64,000 nt of DNA, taken from contig NW_026970879.1 in the NCBI RefSeq assembly GCF_963678635.1, forward strand, positions 1 to 64,000. The letters run 5' to 3'. The DNA is from Symsagittifera roscoffensis. Lineage: Eukaryota > Xenacoelomorpha > Acoela > Convolutidae. Made by a program: the position numbers and the translations under genes. The notes below the pieces were generated by a model. It was not told where the DNA came from, made no database searches, and saw nothing but the letters and a program-made list of their open reading frames with translations. Position 1 is the first letter of the stretch. Every line of letters begins with the position of its first letter. Positions 8,359-17,553 of the stretch are shown piece by piece.

Positions 8359-8742
8359 TTGCAAAATTACATTATGCCAATACATTTTATTATAGGCAAA
8401 AAAAAAATATTTTTAGGAATGAATTGGTATCGTAATGCTCATTATTTTTTACAAGCAAAAGTTAAAAAAATTTATCATCAAGAAATTATTAATCAAATAG
8501 ATAATAATATTAAATATAATCAAATAAAACTTAAGATAATTTTAAATATAAATAAATTAACAAAAAAAGATTTAGGCAATATTACATCTATACATGAAAA
8601 ATTTTTTTTAGATGCTTTAGTTATAAATCAAAATATAATAGATGATAGTTTAAAATATCATCTTGGTACGAATACTAGTTATATTATTAATAAAAATATA
8701 AATGTTCCATATGTAAATATTGAAATTTTAGAAATTAATTAA
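8359..8742 (+). CDS. RusA-like Holliday junction resolvase (TTG start)
   Basis: 127 residues. It starts with TTG directly after the helicase stop; AAGGA at 8347-8351 gives normal spacing, and no nearer ATG would keep the first strand of the fold. RusA features are visible: NWYR near residue 22, then D71-x-x-N74, K81, D85 and the Asp pair at 95-96, ending in a beta strand (VNIEILEI). RusA enzymes are dimeric metal nucleases that cut four-way junctions, useful for resolving replication intermediates before packaging. The pattern is diverged, so the call is by spacing of acidic residues and neighbourhood. Confidence 0.65.
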   Translation: MQNYIMPIHFIIGKKKIFLGMNWYRNAHYFLQAKVKKIYHQEIINQIDNNIKYNQIKLKIILNINKLTKKDLGNITSIHEKFFLDALVINQNIIDDSLKYHLGTNTSYIINKNINVPYVNIEILEIN

Positions 8743-8770
8743 AAAATTATATAATAAATAAATAAAAAGA

Positions 8771-8799
8771 TTGTATTTTTATAAAAACAATTATATAAT
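8771..8799 (+). promoter_or_regulatory. Internal promoter, copy 2 of the duplicated promoter cassette
   Basis: TTGTAT at 8771-8776 and TATAAT at 8794-8799 with 17-base spacing, in a 39-base block almost identical to 5023-5061. The A/T-rich bases before it are also similar. It would drive the last two rightward genes independently of the recombination genes. Confidence 0.6.
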
Positions 8800-8833
8800 G
8801 ATTATATAAAAACAATATATTGAGGTTATTTTG

Positions 8834-9430
8834 ATGAATAAATATGAAAATAAAATACAACATGTTGATGCTAAACATATATCTAATGAATTAAATACAT
8901 ATAATAAAAAAATAAAATGTGATATAGATTTTAGTGAATATTATTTAGATACATTAAATGATTATGATCCAAAATGTATTTTATCTCCTATTTATGATAA
9001 TAAAAATTTTTTAATTAGTGGTGATTTAAAATATAACGATATGTATCTTTTTGTATTTGAATGTTTTAATGATAATCAAATAGTTCAAGAAATTTGGCAA
9101 ATCATAAAAAATAAATATTTTAAAGGTCAACCTTATAATATACATAAATGTCTTGATTATGATAATTATTTTTTTGATGAAAAATGGTGGGATAAAGAGT
9201 ATCCTGAAATTTCAATATACATAAATGAAAATATTATTTTAAAAGTCAATATTAATATTTTTTTTACTATTGATTGGAATGCCAATCAATATAATTATGA
9301 TGCTTATTGCTTACATAATTATACAGCTTCTGTATTACATATTGAAAAATTACAGAAATTATATATTATAAATAATTATACTTTAGAAAATAAGCATAAT
9401 ATTGAATATATACCAAATAATGAAATATAA
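8834..9430 (+). CDS. Unknown protein, last large gene of the rightward block
   Basis: About 198 residues, acidic and rich in Tyr, Asp and Asn, with no membrane segment or recognised motif. An aromatic cluster, FFDEKWWDKEY, sits in the middle. TTG at 8831 is in frame, but ATG 8834 is preferred, with TGAGGT at 8821-8826 as ribosome-binding site. It has its own copy of the duplicated promoter and is identical in both units, so it is probably functional. A regulator of late expression or a host-takeover protein would fit the position, but nothing in the sequence proves it. Confidence 0.6.
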   Translation: MNKYENKIQHVDAKHISNELNTYNKKIKCDIDFSEYYLDTLNDYDPKCILSPIYDNKNFLISGDLKYNDMYLFVFECFNDNQIVQEIWQIIKNKYFKGQPYNIHKCLDYDNYFFDEKWWDKEYPEISIYINENIILKVNINIFFTIDWNANQYNYDAYCLHNYTASVLHIEKLQKLYIINNYTLENKHNIEYIPNNEI

Positions 9431-9454
9431 ATATAAATATAAAGGTGGTGAAAT

Positions 9455-9586
9455 ATGAAATTTTTAAGAAAAATTTTCGGTATAAAAAAATGGGTTACAA
9501 TTACAAGTATTAATTATATTCAAACAAAAGATATCCATTATATGGAGATTCAAGAAAATAATAAAACTACTCTTGTATTATTATAA
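9455..9586 (+). CDS. Small basic protein of 43 residues
   Basis: Begins at ATG 9455 behind a strong Shine-Dalgarno (AAAGGTGG, 9441-9448) and ends at TAA 9584-9586. The product starts MKFLRKIFGIKKWV, a basic amphipathic segment, and ends in a Thr/Leu-rich tail. Its stop lies one base from the stop of the convergent spike gene. The preserved ribosome-binding site and identity in both units support a real gene. Function unknown. Confidence 0.55.
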   Translation: MKFLRKIFGIKKWVTITSINYIQTKDIHYMEIQENNKTTLVLL

Positions 9587-9587
9587 A

Positions 9588-10160
9588 TTATTGTGGTGAG
9601 CTTGTTGTGCCACCTTGACTATCTATATGTGTATGTGAACTTAAATTAGTATTTGAATCTGTAAAACTTGGTGCTTCAATAGGTACATTACTAACCAATT
9701 TTTCATTATTTAAAATAAGTGTAGCATTATGATATTTAAGTTTTATATAATTGTCAGTTATTTCTATAACATTATCTTTAGTTTTTATAATAAAATCATT
9801 ATTAATTGAAATTATTTCTACACTACCTTTTTCATTAAAAAATATATTATTTTTTTTAATATAATTTCCAACTTTTACTTCACCAACTTTTAAATTTTTA
9901 AATCTATTTTTTTGATTTACGGGGATACAAGCTGTTACACCTTGAGAATCTTGTATATTAAAAATAACTGCTTGAGTATCTTGTGAAGGTGCATTTGCAC
10001 TTATACCATAAGGATAAATAGCATAACTATTAAATTGTGCCTTAGCGTGGCTCACTGAATAAATATGTCTAGATTCATTATCTTCCATATTATCTAATGA
10101 TATATAACCAATACGGATAATATTTTTAAATTTATTTATTAAAAAATCTAATATATTCAT
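9588..10160 (-). CDS. Baseplate spike protein (Mu gp45-like)
   Basis: 190 residues with an OB-like N-terminal region ('YPYGISANAP…TQAVIFNIQ'), a repetitive beta-rich middle (ITDNYIKLKYHNATLILNN) typical of a trimeric beta-helix, and the C-terminal SSHTHIDSQGG. The His-x-His in that tail is the iron-binding tip signature of Mu gp45 and P2 gpV spikes. It forms the membrane-piercing point of the contractile tail. It is the last gene of the leftward block, overlaps the gpP gene start by four bases and ends facing the rightward block. Confidence 0.85.
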   Translation of the reverse strand: MNILDFLINKFKNIIRIGYISLDNMEDNESRHIYSVSHAKAQFNSYAIYPYGISANAPSQDTQAVIFNIQDSQGVTACIPVNQKNRFKNLKVGEVKVGNYIKKNNIFFNEKGSVEIISINNDFIIKTKDNVIEITDNYIKLKYHNATLILNNEKLVSNVPIEAPSFTDSNTNLSSHTHIDSQGGTTSSPQ

Positions 10161-11281
10161 ATATTAAGCCCATAAAATTGATTATTTAATATACTTTCTT
10201 CAGCTATTAAATTGTAAGCATTTGCTTGTACAAATTCAATAGCAACTGTATTGCCATCAATGCCCATATGATAAGTTATATCATTTACAAGCATTGTTTC
10301 ATTGATATTACAAGTATTATCTATTATAGATATTAATTGATTTGGCTTAATAATTACTTTATCACCATTCTTATTAATAAAACTATGCCCATCTAAAACC
10401 ACATTATACTGTCTTGCATTAGCTATTTGAGTTTGCATTTTCCAAGATGCCAATTTTTTTAATTGTATTGGAGTAAGAGCTTCACTTTGAACTTCAAGAT
10501 AATTTCTCCCATTTCTAATTTTATTATCTGGTTTACTTGTATATGCTACATCACTTTGTTGTTGTGGTGTTTTTGCATAATCCCTCACATCTTGAAAATT
10601 TGGGACACTTTGATAAGTATAAGTATTATATAATTGTGAAAAATCATAATTAACTGAAGCTTTCCAAATATTATTTTCTACATTAATAATATTTTTTAAT
10701 TGATAAGTATTTAACTCACTAAATTTTTTTCCTGAATTAGCAATCACAAAAGATCCATTTTCATCTGTCAACAATACACAATATTTTTTCATTGCATATT
10801 TATTTAAAAAATCTATTACAGCTTCCCCAGAAGAAGGGACAGATGAATCTATACTTAAAAAATCCGTAGTTGCTGAATCAATAGATTTATTTTTAATATC
10901 GTATTTGAAATTTTCAATATTAAAAACAGCATCAACAAGTTGCATAAAATTTGTTATAGCTGTTGTTGTAAAAGATGTTGATATTTTACAATCTATTATA
11001 TCACAAGTAATGTCTCTTCCAGCTAAAGAAATAGTATAATTATTATCTGAATATGAAATTGATTGTTTTTCAATATAAGCTGTCATGATTTTAATACCAT
11101 CTGCCAAAATTTCAACTATAGAATTTTTAGTTATTATTAAACCTAATTCTTGAAGTTTGGAATATGTTAAATCTCCCCCAGCAACAAATTCAAATTCACC
11201 ACAAAGTGATTTCATAGTTTTATTGACTTTCGCTTCAGTAAATCCACTAAAAATAGAACCATTTATTTTAATTTCGAGCAT
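10157..11281 (-). CDS. Baseplate hub protein (Mu gpP / gpD-like)
   Basis: 374 residues starting 'MLEIKINGSIFSGFTEAKV'. The layout of the N-terminal barrel, the 'SLAGRDITCDIIDCKI' motif and the later 'WKMQTQIANARQYNVVLDGH' segment match Mu gpP and late-control D family hub proteins, which form the central baseplate trimer between tube and spike. The order gpN-gpP-gp45 is as in Mu. The start overlaps the gpN gene by 14 bases. Unit 2 has two clusters of substitutions (around residues 100-150 and 205-330), far above background. Confidence 0.8.
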   Translation of the reverse strand: MLEIKINGSIFSGFTEAKVNKTMKSLCGEFEFVAGGDLTYSKLQELGLIITKNSIVEILADGIKIMTAYIEKQSISYSDNNYTISLAGRDITCDIIDCKISTSFTTTAITNFMQLVDAVFNIENFKYDIKNKSIDSATTDFLSIDSSVPSSGEAVIDFLNKYAMKKYCVLLTDENGSFVIANSGKKFSELNTYQLKNIINVENNIWKASVNYDFSQLYNTYTYQSVPNFQDVRDYAKTPQQQSDVAYTSKPDNKIRNGRNYLEVQSEALTPIQLKKLASWKMQTQIANARQYNVVLDGHSFINKNGDKVIIKPNQLISIIDNTCNINETMLVNDITYHMGIDGNTVAIEFVQANAYNLIAEESILNNQFYGLNI

Positions 11282-12560
11282 TGGTTAAAACCTTTATTTT
11301 TCCTTTTACAGCTATACTATCATTTAATTTATTTAAATTTTTAAGTGTATCTGCTTCATTAGACTCTTCATATAAATTATATGATAAAACTGAAAGAGGT
11401 GTATAAGTAAATAAATTAGTCAATATTTTATTTGATGTATTTAATATTTTTTTATCTGATAAATCACTATATACAGATCTTAATTGAGCAATATCATTAA
11501 TTAAATTATGTGAAAAAGATTGTTTAATACTAGAGTTTTGATTTTCTAAACTATTGTTATTATTATTAATTTCATCAGTTGTATTATAAATTATTTGAGA
11601 TGATATTCTATATTGAGTTACTAAAGAAGATTGTTTAACTGAATCAATAATTATATTAGCATTGCTTGTGATTTGTTTTTCTTCTTCTGTAATAGGATTA
11701 GATTGAACTTTAATATTGGGACTTAAACTATCTATTGCAAAACTTTTTTGATCACTTTGATTTGTTAAAGATGTAAAAGAATTAATTGAATTACCAAATT
11801 CATTAAATCTTTTTAACCCTGCTAACACTTGAATAATATCACTACTTAAATTATCTATACCACTGATTAAATCAGTAATTCTTATAATTAATGCAGTAGG
11901 ATTATTGATTAAAGCTGTAATATTATCTATATCGTTTTCTATTTCTTTAATAAAATTTGCAGCATCATTTATTTCATCTGCTAAAGGAGATAATACTTTT
12001 TGAATATTTTTAAGTGTATTTATACCTATATCTTTAGCAGATTCATATGCATCTTTAAATTTTTTAAATATATTAATATTATTACCATTATCATTTATAT
12101 CATTAATACAATCTGCAGCTATATCATTAATAGTTTGTTGAGTAATTTCATCTCCAGCGATAGGAAGTGAATTATTAATTGCATTAGATACTTCAATGGC
12201 TTCAAATGAAAAATTAGCTATTCCTAATTTTGCAAATGATTGTTTTAGTGAATATAGACCAGTTGATACATTAATTGTACCATAAAATGGATGAATTAAT
12301 ATATGAGTTTTATTACTTTCTAAAACTTCAATTAATTGATTTCTTTTAGTTAAATAATCGCCATCTTGTGTAGGGTCATATTCAATAATTCCATTAATGT
12401 TAAATTTTCTTAATGATTTACCTAAATCTTGTGCTTGTCTTCTATTTGTAGATATATATTCATAATATGTTTTTCTTCTACCCCCTTGAGTAACATCATT
12501 GTTTAACAAAAATTTTATTCCATCAATTGATGCTTCCCAGGTTGAATTTAATAAACTCAT
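11268..12560 (-). CDS. Mu gpN-like DNA circularisation / baseplate protein
   Basis: 430 residues. The N-terminal ~130 residues show the gpN-family pattern: 'WEASIDGIKFLLNNDVTQGGRRKTYYEYI', then 'FNINGIIEYDPTQDGDYLTKRNQLIEVLE' and 'HPFYG'. The remainder is helical and Asn/Ser-rich. In Mu, gpN is a tail protein also linked to circularising injected DNA; in related phages it acts in baseplate-to-tube assembly. It lies between tape measure and gpP genes. Confidence 0.8.
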   Translation of the reverse strand: MSLLNSTWEASIDGIKFLLNNDVTQGGRRKTYYEYISTNRRQAQDLGKSLRKFNINGIIEYDPTQDGDYLTKRNQLIEVLESNKTHILIHPFYGTINVSTGLYSLKQSFAKLGIANFSFEAIEVSNAINNSLPIAGDEITQQTINDIAADCINDINDNGNNINIFKKFKDAYESAKDIGINTLKNIQKVLSPLADEINDAANFIKEIENDIDNITALINNPTALIIRITDLISGIDNLSSDIIQVLAGLKRFNEFGNSINSFTSLTNQSDQKSFAIDSLSPNIKVQSNPITEEEKQITSNANIIIDSVKQSSLVTQYRISSQIIYNTTDEINNNNNSLENQNSSIKQSFSHNLINDIAQLRSVYSDLSDKKILNTSNKILTNLFTYTPLSVLSYNLYEESNEADTLKNLNKLNDSIAVKGKIKVLTNARN

Positions 12561-12563
12561 TTA

Positions 12564-14123
12564 TTACCTCCTATACGGATTTACGCCAACATGAAAATTA
12601 GATTTGCCGCCACTATGATGTGTTTTTATTGATTTTATATCAGCATTATTAGATTCAATATTTAAATTAATATTAGAAGTCATTTGTTGATTTCCAATTC
12701 CTAAAAGATTATATAAAGTTTCAGTATTAGTTTGATTATGCATATTCATTTGTGGTTTTTCGGGTAATGTTTGATTATAAAAATCATATTTTCTTTTAGA
12801 TAAATCGCCACCACCTGCAACTTGCGGGGTTAACATTAAACTAGTACTTAAACCTAAAAATTTAGAAAATTCGCCCATTTTACTACTTAACCACCCCAAC
12901 AAATTTTTTAAACTTATAAAAGGTTTAAGTAATTCATGACCCAAAACTTTTAAACTATTCATAAAACCTTGACCAGTTAATAAAGAAGCAAATCCTTTCC
13001 AAATTCCTTTAGTTAATGCTAAACTTCCTCTAAATATAGATAAACCTGCAATTATAGACAAGAAACCACTAGTGGTAGAATGATTTTGAGAAAAATTTCT
13101 AAATGAATTTGCAAAATGAGACATTTTAGTAGCTAATATGTTAAGTCCCTTATTAAAATGTGTTGAAGCTGCAAAACTTTGCCACATCGATGTAGTAATA
13201 TCAAAAAATGCATTTTTAATTTTTATTAAAGGAGCAATGGTACCGATTTGAGTTAACTTTTTAGATATATTTTTAGCACCTTTATGCGTATTAAACCATT
13301 CTTTTACTGCTAAATTTAATTGTTTGCTAGACAGAGCACCCGTAGCAATCACAGCGTCAAAATTCTTTCTGTCAGCAGGTGTCTTAAAACGCAATCCTTG
13401 CATGTTAGCAAGCAAAGCTTTTAATTGTAAACTTTTATCATTGAATGAATTTAATATATCATTTGTAACTCTTCCCGATTGACTTACTTGTGTAAATAAT
13501 CTAGTTATTGCAGTTGATGAGATACCTGTATAAGTAGATATATCTAACTGTCTTTGTAAAGAAGTAAAAGAACTTTTCCCACTTTTTCCTTGTTCAAGCA
13601 ATAATCTAAAAGAGTTTGTTAATTCACCTACTGGCTTATTTGTATCTATAGCTAATTGTCGCATATTTGACATATATTTATTTAAATTTTTAATATTGGG
13701 TAATAAAATTGATAATCTTTTTTGGTCTTGCTCTAAATTAGAAGCTCTTACAGCAGAACCCGCTACAATTCCACCAACTGCTACTCCTTTTAATAAATTG
13801 GTATTACTTATACCACCAAAAGAACTTTTAATTTTGCTGCCAACAATAGCAACAGAATTGCCGATATTTTGCACAAATCTATCAAATAATGATAAATTAT
13901 TAGTTTTAATATTGTTAGACATTCCTTTTAAATTATTAGATATTTTTGAAGTATTTTTTTTAACTGATTCAATATTTTTATTAAAATTTTTAGAAGAATT
14001 ATTGGCTTTTTGAAAACTTCCACTTATTTCTTGATTAAAATTAGAAAAGTTTTTTTTAATATTATTTAAAGTTTTAGAAAATTCATCTATAGCTCTAATA
14101 TTATATGATACTGAAAAAGCCAT
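12564..14123 (-). CDS. Tail tape measure protein
   Basis: 519 residues. N-terminal helical, Lys/Asn/Ser-rich region, hydrophobic segments near 105-125 and 345-385, a small Gly-rich core and a Gly/His C-terminus, as in short tape measures of Mu-like phages. At about 0.15 nm per residue it predicts a tail of roughly 75-80 nm. It sits after the fibre gene rather than straight after the chaperone, unlike Mu. In unit 2 residues ~107-330 are heavily substituted while length is unchanged, so the change probably alters sequence-specific contacts and not tail length. Confidence 0.8.
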   Translation of the reverse strand: MAFSVSYNIRAIDEFSKTLNNIKKNFSNFNQEISGSFQKANNSSKNFNKNIESVKKNTSKISNNLKGMSNNIKTNNLSLFDRFVQNIGNSVAIVGSKIKSSFGGISNTNLLKGVAVGGIVAGSAVRASNLEQDQKRLSILLPNIKNLNKYMSNMRQLAIDTNKPVGELTNSFRLLLEQGKSGKSSFTSLQRQLDISTYTGISSTAITRLFTQVSQSGRVTNDILNSFNDKSLQLKALLANMQGLRFKTPADRKNFDAVIATGALSSKQLNLAVKEWFNTHKGAKNISKKLTQIGTIAPLIKIKNAFFDITTSMWQSFAASTHFNKGLNILATKMSHFANSFRNFSQNHSTTSGFLSIIAGLSIFRGSLALTKGIWKGFASLLTGQGFMNSLKVLGHELLKPFISLKNLLGWLSSKMGEFSKFLGLSTSLMLTPQVAGGGDLSKRKYDFYNQTLPEKPQMNMHNQTNTETLYNLLGIGNQQMTSNINLNIESNNADIKSIKTHHSGGKSNFHVGVNPYRR

Positions 14124-14139
14124 TTTTTAATTCCTTATA

Positions 14140-14159
14140 TTATATATGTATTTTAAAAT
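14140..14159 (-). other. Scar of a lost fibre-assembly gene
   Basis: The 20 bases here match the last codons and stop (…FKIHI-stop) of the fibre-assembly gene present only in unit 2 (47094-47113). In unit 1 they lie uselessly between the fibre stop (14164) and the tape-measure start. This marks one exchange boundary of the fibre cassette and suggests the ancestor of unit 1 carried the assembly gene. Confidence 0.7.
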
Positions 14160-14163
14160 TTTG

Positions 14164-15060
14164 TTAATCTACCCAACCCAATATGTATATCTTGTCTGAA
14201 TAATTACCAACTATATTTTGACCAGTTCTAATACGATAAAATGTTTCTGAATTACCTTTAACATCTAATAATGCTGTAGCATAAACTGATTCTTCTAAAT
14301 AAAAATTATTATTAGCAGTATTGAAATAACCTTGACCTTTCAATAAATTAATACCATTAGCATTATTTCTATTAATCCGTATCGAGCCAATATTAGCATG
14401 AGAAGTATTATTGCCTGTCATTTGGTACTCAAAATCAAAAGAATAATATATATATTGTTTTTTTGACAAATCCATATGGGTTATTGTCCCATCTTCATTT
14501 ATCATAGGTATATTAGTTAAATCTATCGTTAATATTAGTGATCCAATATAAGGATTTGGGGACTGGTCTGTAGATACAACTGTTTCTCTACCGTTCCATA
14601 TTTTTAAACCTAAACCGTTTTGTTGAATTATAAATTTATCTATTAAAGAATTAAATATTATATCATAATACCTATTAGCCACAATATAACCCGCGGTTAA
14701 ATCTTCCGTTGGATTTTGCAAAATAACTATTTTTTTTACACCAATACCATCAATGTTTACAGTTAGTGCACCACTATTAGTATTTGATGTATAAAATCTT
14801 ACTTTTAATCCATTTACATATTCTTTTAAAGGTTGACTATTTGTAGCATTTAAAACAATAGAATTTTCTGTACCTGTATCTTCATAAAAATCATATACAC
14901 ATGCTGACTTAGTTAATACTTTGCCTAGTTGGTTTAAATCATTACCATCTAAACTTAAATTTGCACCACTAATAACATTTTCCAATTCTAAAGGAATTTG
15001 GTTAAAATCTTCAGCATTTAGACTAGTTTCTCCATTTATCATAATTGGTATATTTTTCAT
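14164..15060 (-). CDS. Tail fibre protein, variant 1 (no collar domain)
   Basis: 298 residues. Residues 1-112 are nearly identical to the unit 2 fibre and form the conserved virion-attachment part (including 'NSGALTVNIDGIGVK'). Residues 113-150 are only similar, and the rest is unrelated, beta-rich and without collar motif. The C-terminal part presumably binds the host surface. No assembly chaperone gene follows, in contrast to unit 2. It lies between gp48 and tape-measure genes. Placement after gp46-48 supports a fibre. Confidence 0.75.
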   Translation of the reverse strand: MKNIPIMINGETSLNAEDFNQIPLELENVISGANLSLDGNDLNQLGKVLTKSACVYDFYEDTGTENSIVLNATNSQPLKEYVNGLKVRFYTSNTNSGALTVNIDGIGVKKIVILQNPTEDLTAGYIVANRYYDIIFNSLIDKFIIQQNGLGLKIWNGRETVVSTDQSPNPYIGSLILTIDLTNIPMINEDGTITHMDLSKKQYIYYSFDFEYQMTGNNTSHANIGSIRINRNNANGINLLKGQGYFNTANNNFYLEESVYATALLDVKGNSETFYRIRTGQNIVGNYSDKIYILGWVD

Positions 15061-15072
15061 TAAATTAATCCT

Positions 15073-15738
15073 TTAATTAGTTGTAAAATTATCATTATTT
15101 TGTAAAATAAAATGATCATTATTTTGCATTTTAATTTTAAATATTGGACCGTTAGTTCGATTAAAATTAACAGTGCATGTACTTGGTATTAATTTAAGTA
15201 TAAAACATTCAATATTTAAAAGATAGCCACTTTCTCCAAAAAACCATGGGAATGTAATGGGGAATATAGTACTAATTGATGTGTCTAAAAATGTAATGAA
15301 TAATTCATAAGTTGAAATATTTGGGTCAGATTGTGGATCTTGAGCAAATCTTGTTGTGATTGTCGCTGAATAACCAAGTATATTAATTATTTCTTCTAAG
15401 TCGCTAACTGTTTGAACACCGCGAGCTTTAATTTTAGCAATACACTGATTTCTTCTTTTTTCCAATGAAACATCAGTGTTAAAACATTGATCAGGAATGC
15501 CTAATTGTTTTTCCCATTCTTCAATAAATTTTTCGGTAACTGTAATATCAAATTGAGTTGATATTTGATTTAAATAATCTCTAAATTTATTGTCTTCGAT
15601 CGTTAAACTATTTATTAATTTAAACAGATTAGAATTAATAATATTTGTTGCATTCCAACCTTTACCTTGAGGCAAATATTTAGCAAATATATGTCCACCA
15701 TCATTTTTATCAAGTAAATTAAAAAACTTATTGATCAT
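15073..15738 (-). CDS. Baseplate protein gp48-like (DUF2313/YmfQ family), intact
   Basis: 221 residues beginning with 'FAKYLPQGKGWN', a typical 'LPxGxaW' opening of the Mu gp48/YmfQ family, then 'EKFIEEWEKQLGIPD' and 'RRNQCIAKIKARGVQT', also family features. These proteins connect the baseplate wedge to the fibres. The gene overlaps the end of the gp47 frame by four bases and is followed 12 bases later by the fibre gene. This copy is full length, whereas the unit 2 copy is broken by two one-base indels. Confidence 0.8.
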   Translation of the reverse strand: MINKFFNLLDKNDGGHIFAKYLPQGKGWNATNIINSNLFKLINSLTIEDNKFRDYLNQISTQFDITVTEKFIEEWEKQLGIPDQCFNTDVSLEKRRNQCIAKIKARGVQTVSDLEEIINILGYSATITTRFAQDPQSDPNISTYELFITFLDTSISTIFPITFPWFFGESGYLLNIECFILKLIPSTCTVNFNRTNGPIFKIKMQNNDHFILQNNDNFTTN

Positions 15739-17105
15739 GCAAATACCACATTACCTTGTACAGCAATTTCACCATCATTTATGATTACATTATTTAATGG
15801 TGTAGTTAATGTATAACTTTCTAAAGATTCACCTGTAACATCATCAATTGTTTTTAATATTGTTAAATTAATATCGTTAATATTAATATTACCATTATTT
15901 TCTTCATTTAATTCAACACCATTAATCATATTTTTATTTCTAAAAAATTGTCTTATATTTTCTTTAATAGCAATTTGCATTGTGTTGGTATTAGGTATTA
16001 TATTAGAAAAATTAAAATTTATATATATAGGTGATAATGATAATACTTGTATATTATCAGAAACAAGATTTATAGGTGCTATTGACATAATTTGAGTTTT
16101 AATATTAGCATTGTCTGTCGTTGTTGTAATGATAGAGTCACTTTGATCTTTAACACAAAATATCGTTGTAAAACCAGATTGATTTTTAAAATAATTATTA
16201 TCATCTAAACCATGTGTAGCTCTTAAAACAAAACATCTTGTCACACCATTAACTTTTTTAGCTTGGTTAATGATAGATTGGGCATTAAAATTAGTTATTG
16301 GGTTTTGCCAAGCATCTTCTATACGAGATTTATAATTATTTTCTTCTTCTGTATCCGTACCACCTGTTAAACCGTTTAAAGTAACATAAGCATTATTATT
16401 CACATTTGAAATTGGTGTTTGTAAAGCTAAAGAAGCTCCACTTGAAAGATTAGTTTTTACACCATTTTCTTCACATTGTACTTGTACATTGCTGACATAA
16501 TAAGTAGATAATATTGTACCTGTAGCGGGGGAAATAGTATTTATATCTATATTAAAAGTTACTTCAATTTCATTAATAACTGTTACAGTTTTTGTACCAT
16601 TATATTCATTTTCATTAGCTCCACTAATTAAAATATTTATGCCTGTTGCTAAATTGTGAGAACCTGAAAAAATAATAGTTGCCAAACCGCCTGTTTGTGT
16701 AATTTGTAATACAGTATTATTATTTTTTGAAATAGTAGAATTAGATAAAGTTTTATAAGTTAATGATCCATTTGATATTAAAGTTTGCGCTGGTATTGTA
16801 ACACAATTTTGTATTCCTGAAAATACTACTATTCCTTGAGATGATGTTGGTTTTCCTAAAGATAAATTAACCAATCCACCCCAAAAATTTAAAACCGATA
16901 AATCAGCATAATTATCAAGGAATAAACCTGTTTGTATGGTATCTAATAATTGATACATATCAAAAAATCTATACCCAGAAGATTGAACTAATGAAGTTAA
17001 TAAAGCATTTTTTAAAAAAGGGTTACTTTGAGGCAAAGCATTTTGTACATCTGCTTTTTGTCTATTTACAATATCAGATGCATTATTAGGTAATTTTATA
17101 GCCAT
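15735..17105 (-). CDS. Baseplate wedge protein gp47-like (baseplate J)
   Basis: 456 residues. The opening 'NPFLKNALLTSLVQSSGYRFFDMYQLLDTI' and later 'GGTDTEEENNYKSRIEDAWQNPITNFNAQSII' are classic baseplate J motifs. An additional beta domain at about 130-205 (HNLATGINILISG, then EYNGTKTVTVI) is inserted ahead of the J core. The protein forms the baseplate wedge with gp46 and gp48. The insertion resembles a domain in the 362-residue protein encoded at 27999-29087. Confidence 0.85.
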   Translation of the reverse strand: MAIKLPNNASDIVNRQKADVQNALPQSNPFLKNALLTSLVQSSGYRFFDMYQLLDTIQTGLFLDNYADLSVLNFWGGLVNLSLGKPTSSQGIVVFSGIQNCVTIPAQTLISNGSLTYKTLSNSTISKNNNTVLQITQTGGLATIIFSGSHNLATGINILISGANENEYNGTKTVTVINEIEVTFNIDINTISPATGTILSTYYVSNVQVQCEENGVKTNLSSGASLALQTPISNVNNNAYVTLNGLTGGTDTEEENNYKSRIEDAWQNPITNFNAQSIINQAKKVNGVTRCFVLRATHGLDDNNYFKNQSGFTTIFCVKDQSDSIITTTTDNANIKTQIMSIAPINLVSDNIQVLSLSPIYINFNFSNIIPNTNTMQIAIKENIRQFFRNKNMINGVELNEENNGNININDINLTILKTIDDVTGESLESYTLTTPLNNVIINDGEIAVQGNVVFA

Positions 17106-17112
17106 AATATAA

Positions 17113-17553
17113 TTAATTCCCAGTATTTTTCCATAATGAATAACTCCAAAGATTGCTATTATTAATAGTGTTGCCAGTAATTATTATAGTTATATCATTA
17201 TTATTTTGTATTTTTGTTTGCACATTTATATTTTCTAAATAATTTTCATCTAAAAGCCATTGCAAACTTTCTAATGTATAAGTTTTAGCTAAATTTCTAA
17301 TATTGTTATTTAATCTTGATTGATCTAACAACCACAATTTAGATCCATGCTTAAAAGAGATATATAATTGGTCTGCTATATAACCTCTTCTTTTACTAGC
17401 TTCTTCAACTTCAGATGATGCAGCTCTTTGATCAGTATATAAACTTAATAAGATAGATGTATCAAAATTATTTACTTGTTCAAAATCTCCATTATTATCA
17501 AAATTAATATCATAATAATCTAAATAATTTTTTTGTAATTTTATATCTATCAT
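17113..17553 (-). CDS. Baseplate protein gp46-like
   Basis: 146 residues. 'NGDFEQVNNFDTSILLSLYTDQRAASSEVEE' followed by 'RRGYIADQ' is the signature region of Mu gp46 (phage GP46 family), a baseplate wedge component. It lies directly upstream of gp47, in Mu order. Its ATG (17553-17551) overlaps the TGA of the chaperone's frameshift extension (ATGA), which indicates translational coupling to that extension. Confidence 0.85.
   Translation of the reverse strand: MIDIKLQKNYLDYYDINFDNNGDFEQVNNFDTSILLSLYTDQRAASSEVEEASKRRGYIADQLYISFKHGSKLWLLDQSRLNNNIRNLAKTYTLESLQWLLDENYLENINVQTKIQNNNDITIIITGNTINNSNLWSYSLWKNTGN

Noticed and set aside
9590-9618. Possible terminator hairpin between the convergent blocks
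   Set aside because: Only a 4-bp GTGG/CCAC pairing inside the spike coding sequence, with no T-run in the right place.
13696-14013. Plus-strand open frame (and its counterpart at 46494-46967) inside the tape-measure gene
   Set aside because: Antisense shadow of a well-supported gene; it has different length in the two units and no independent support.
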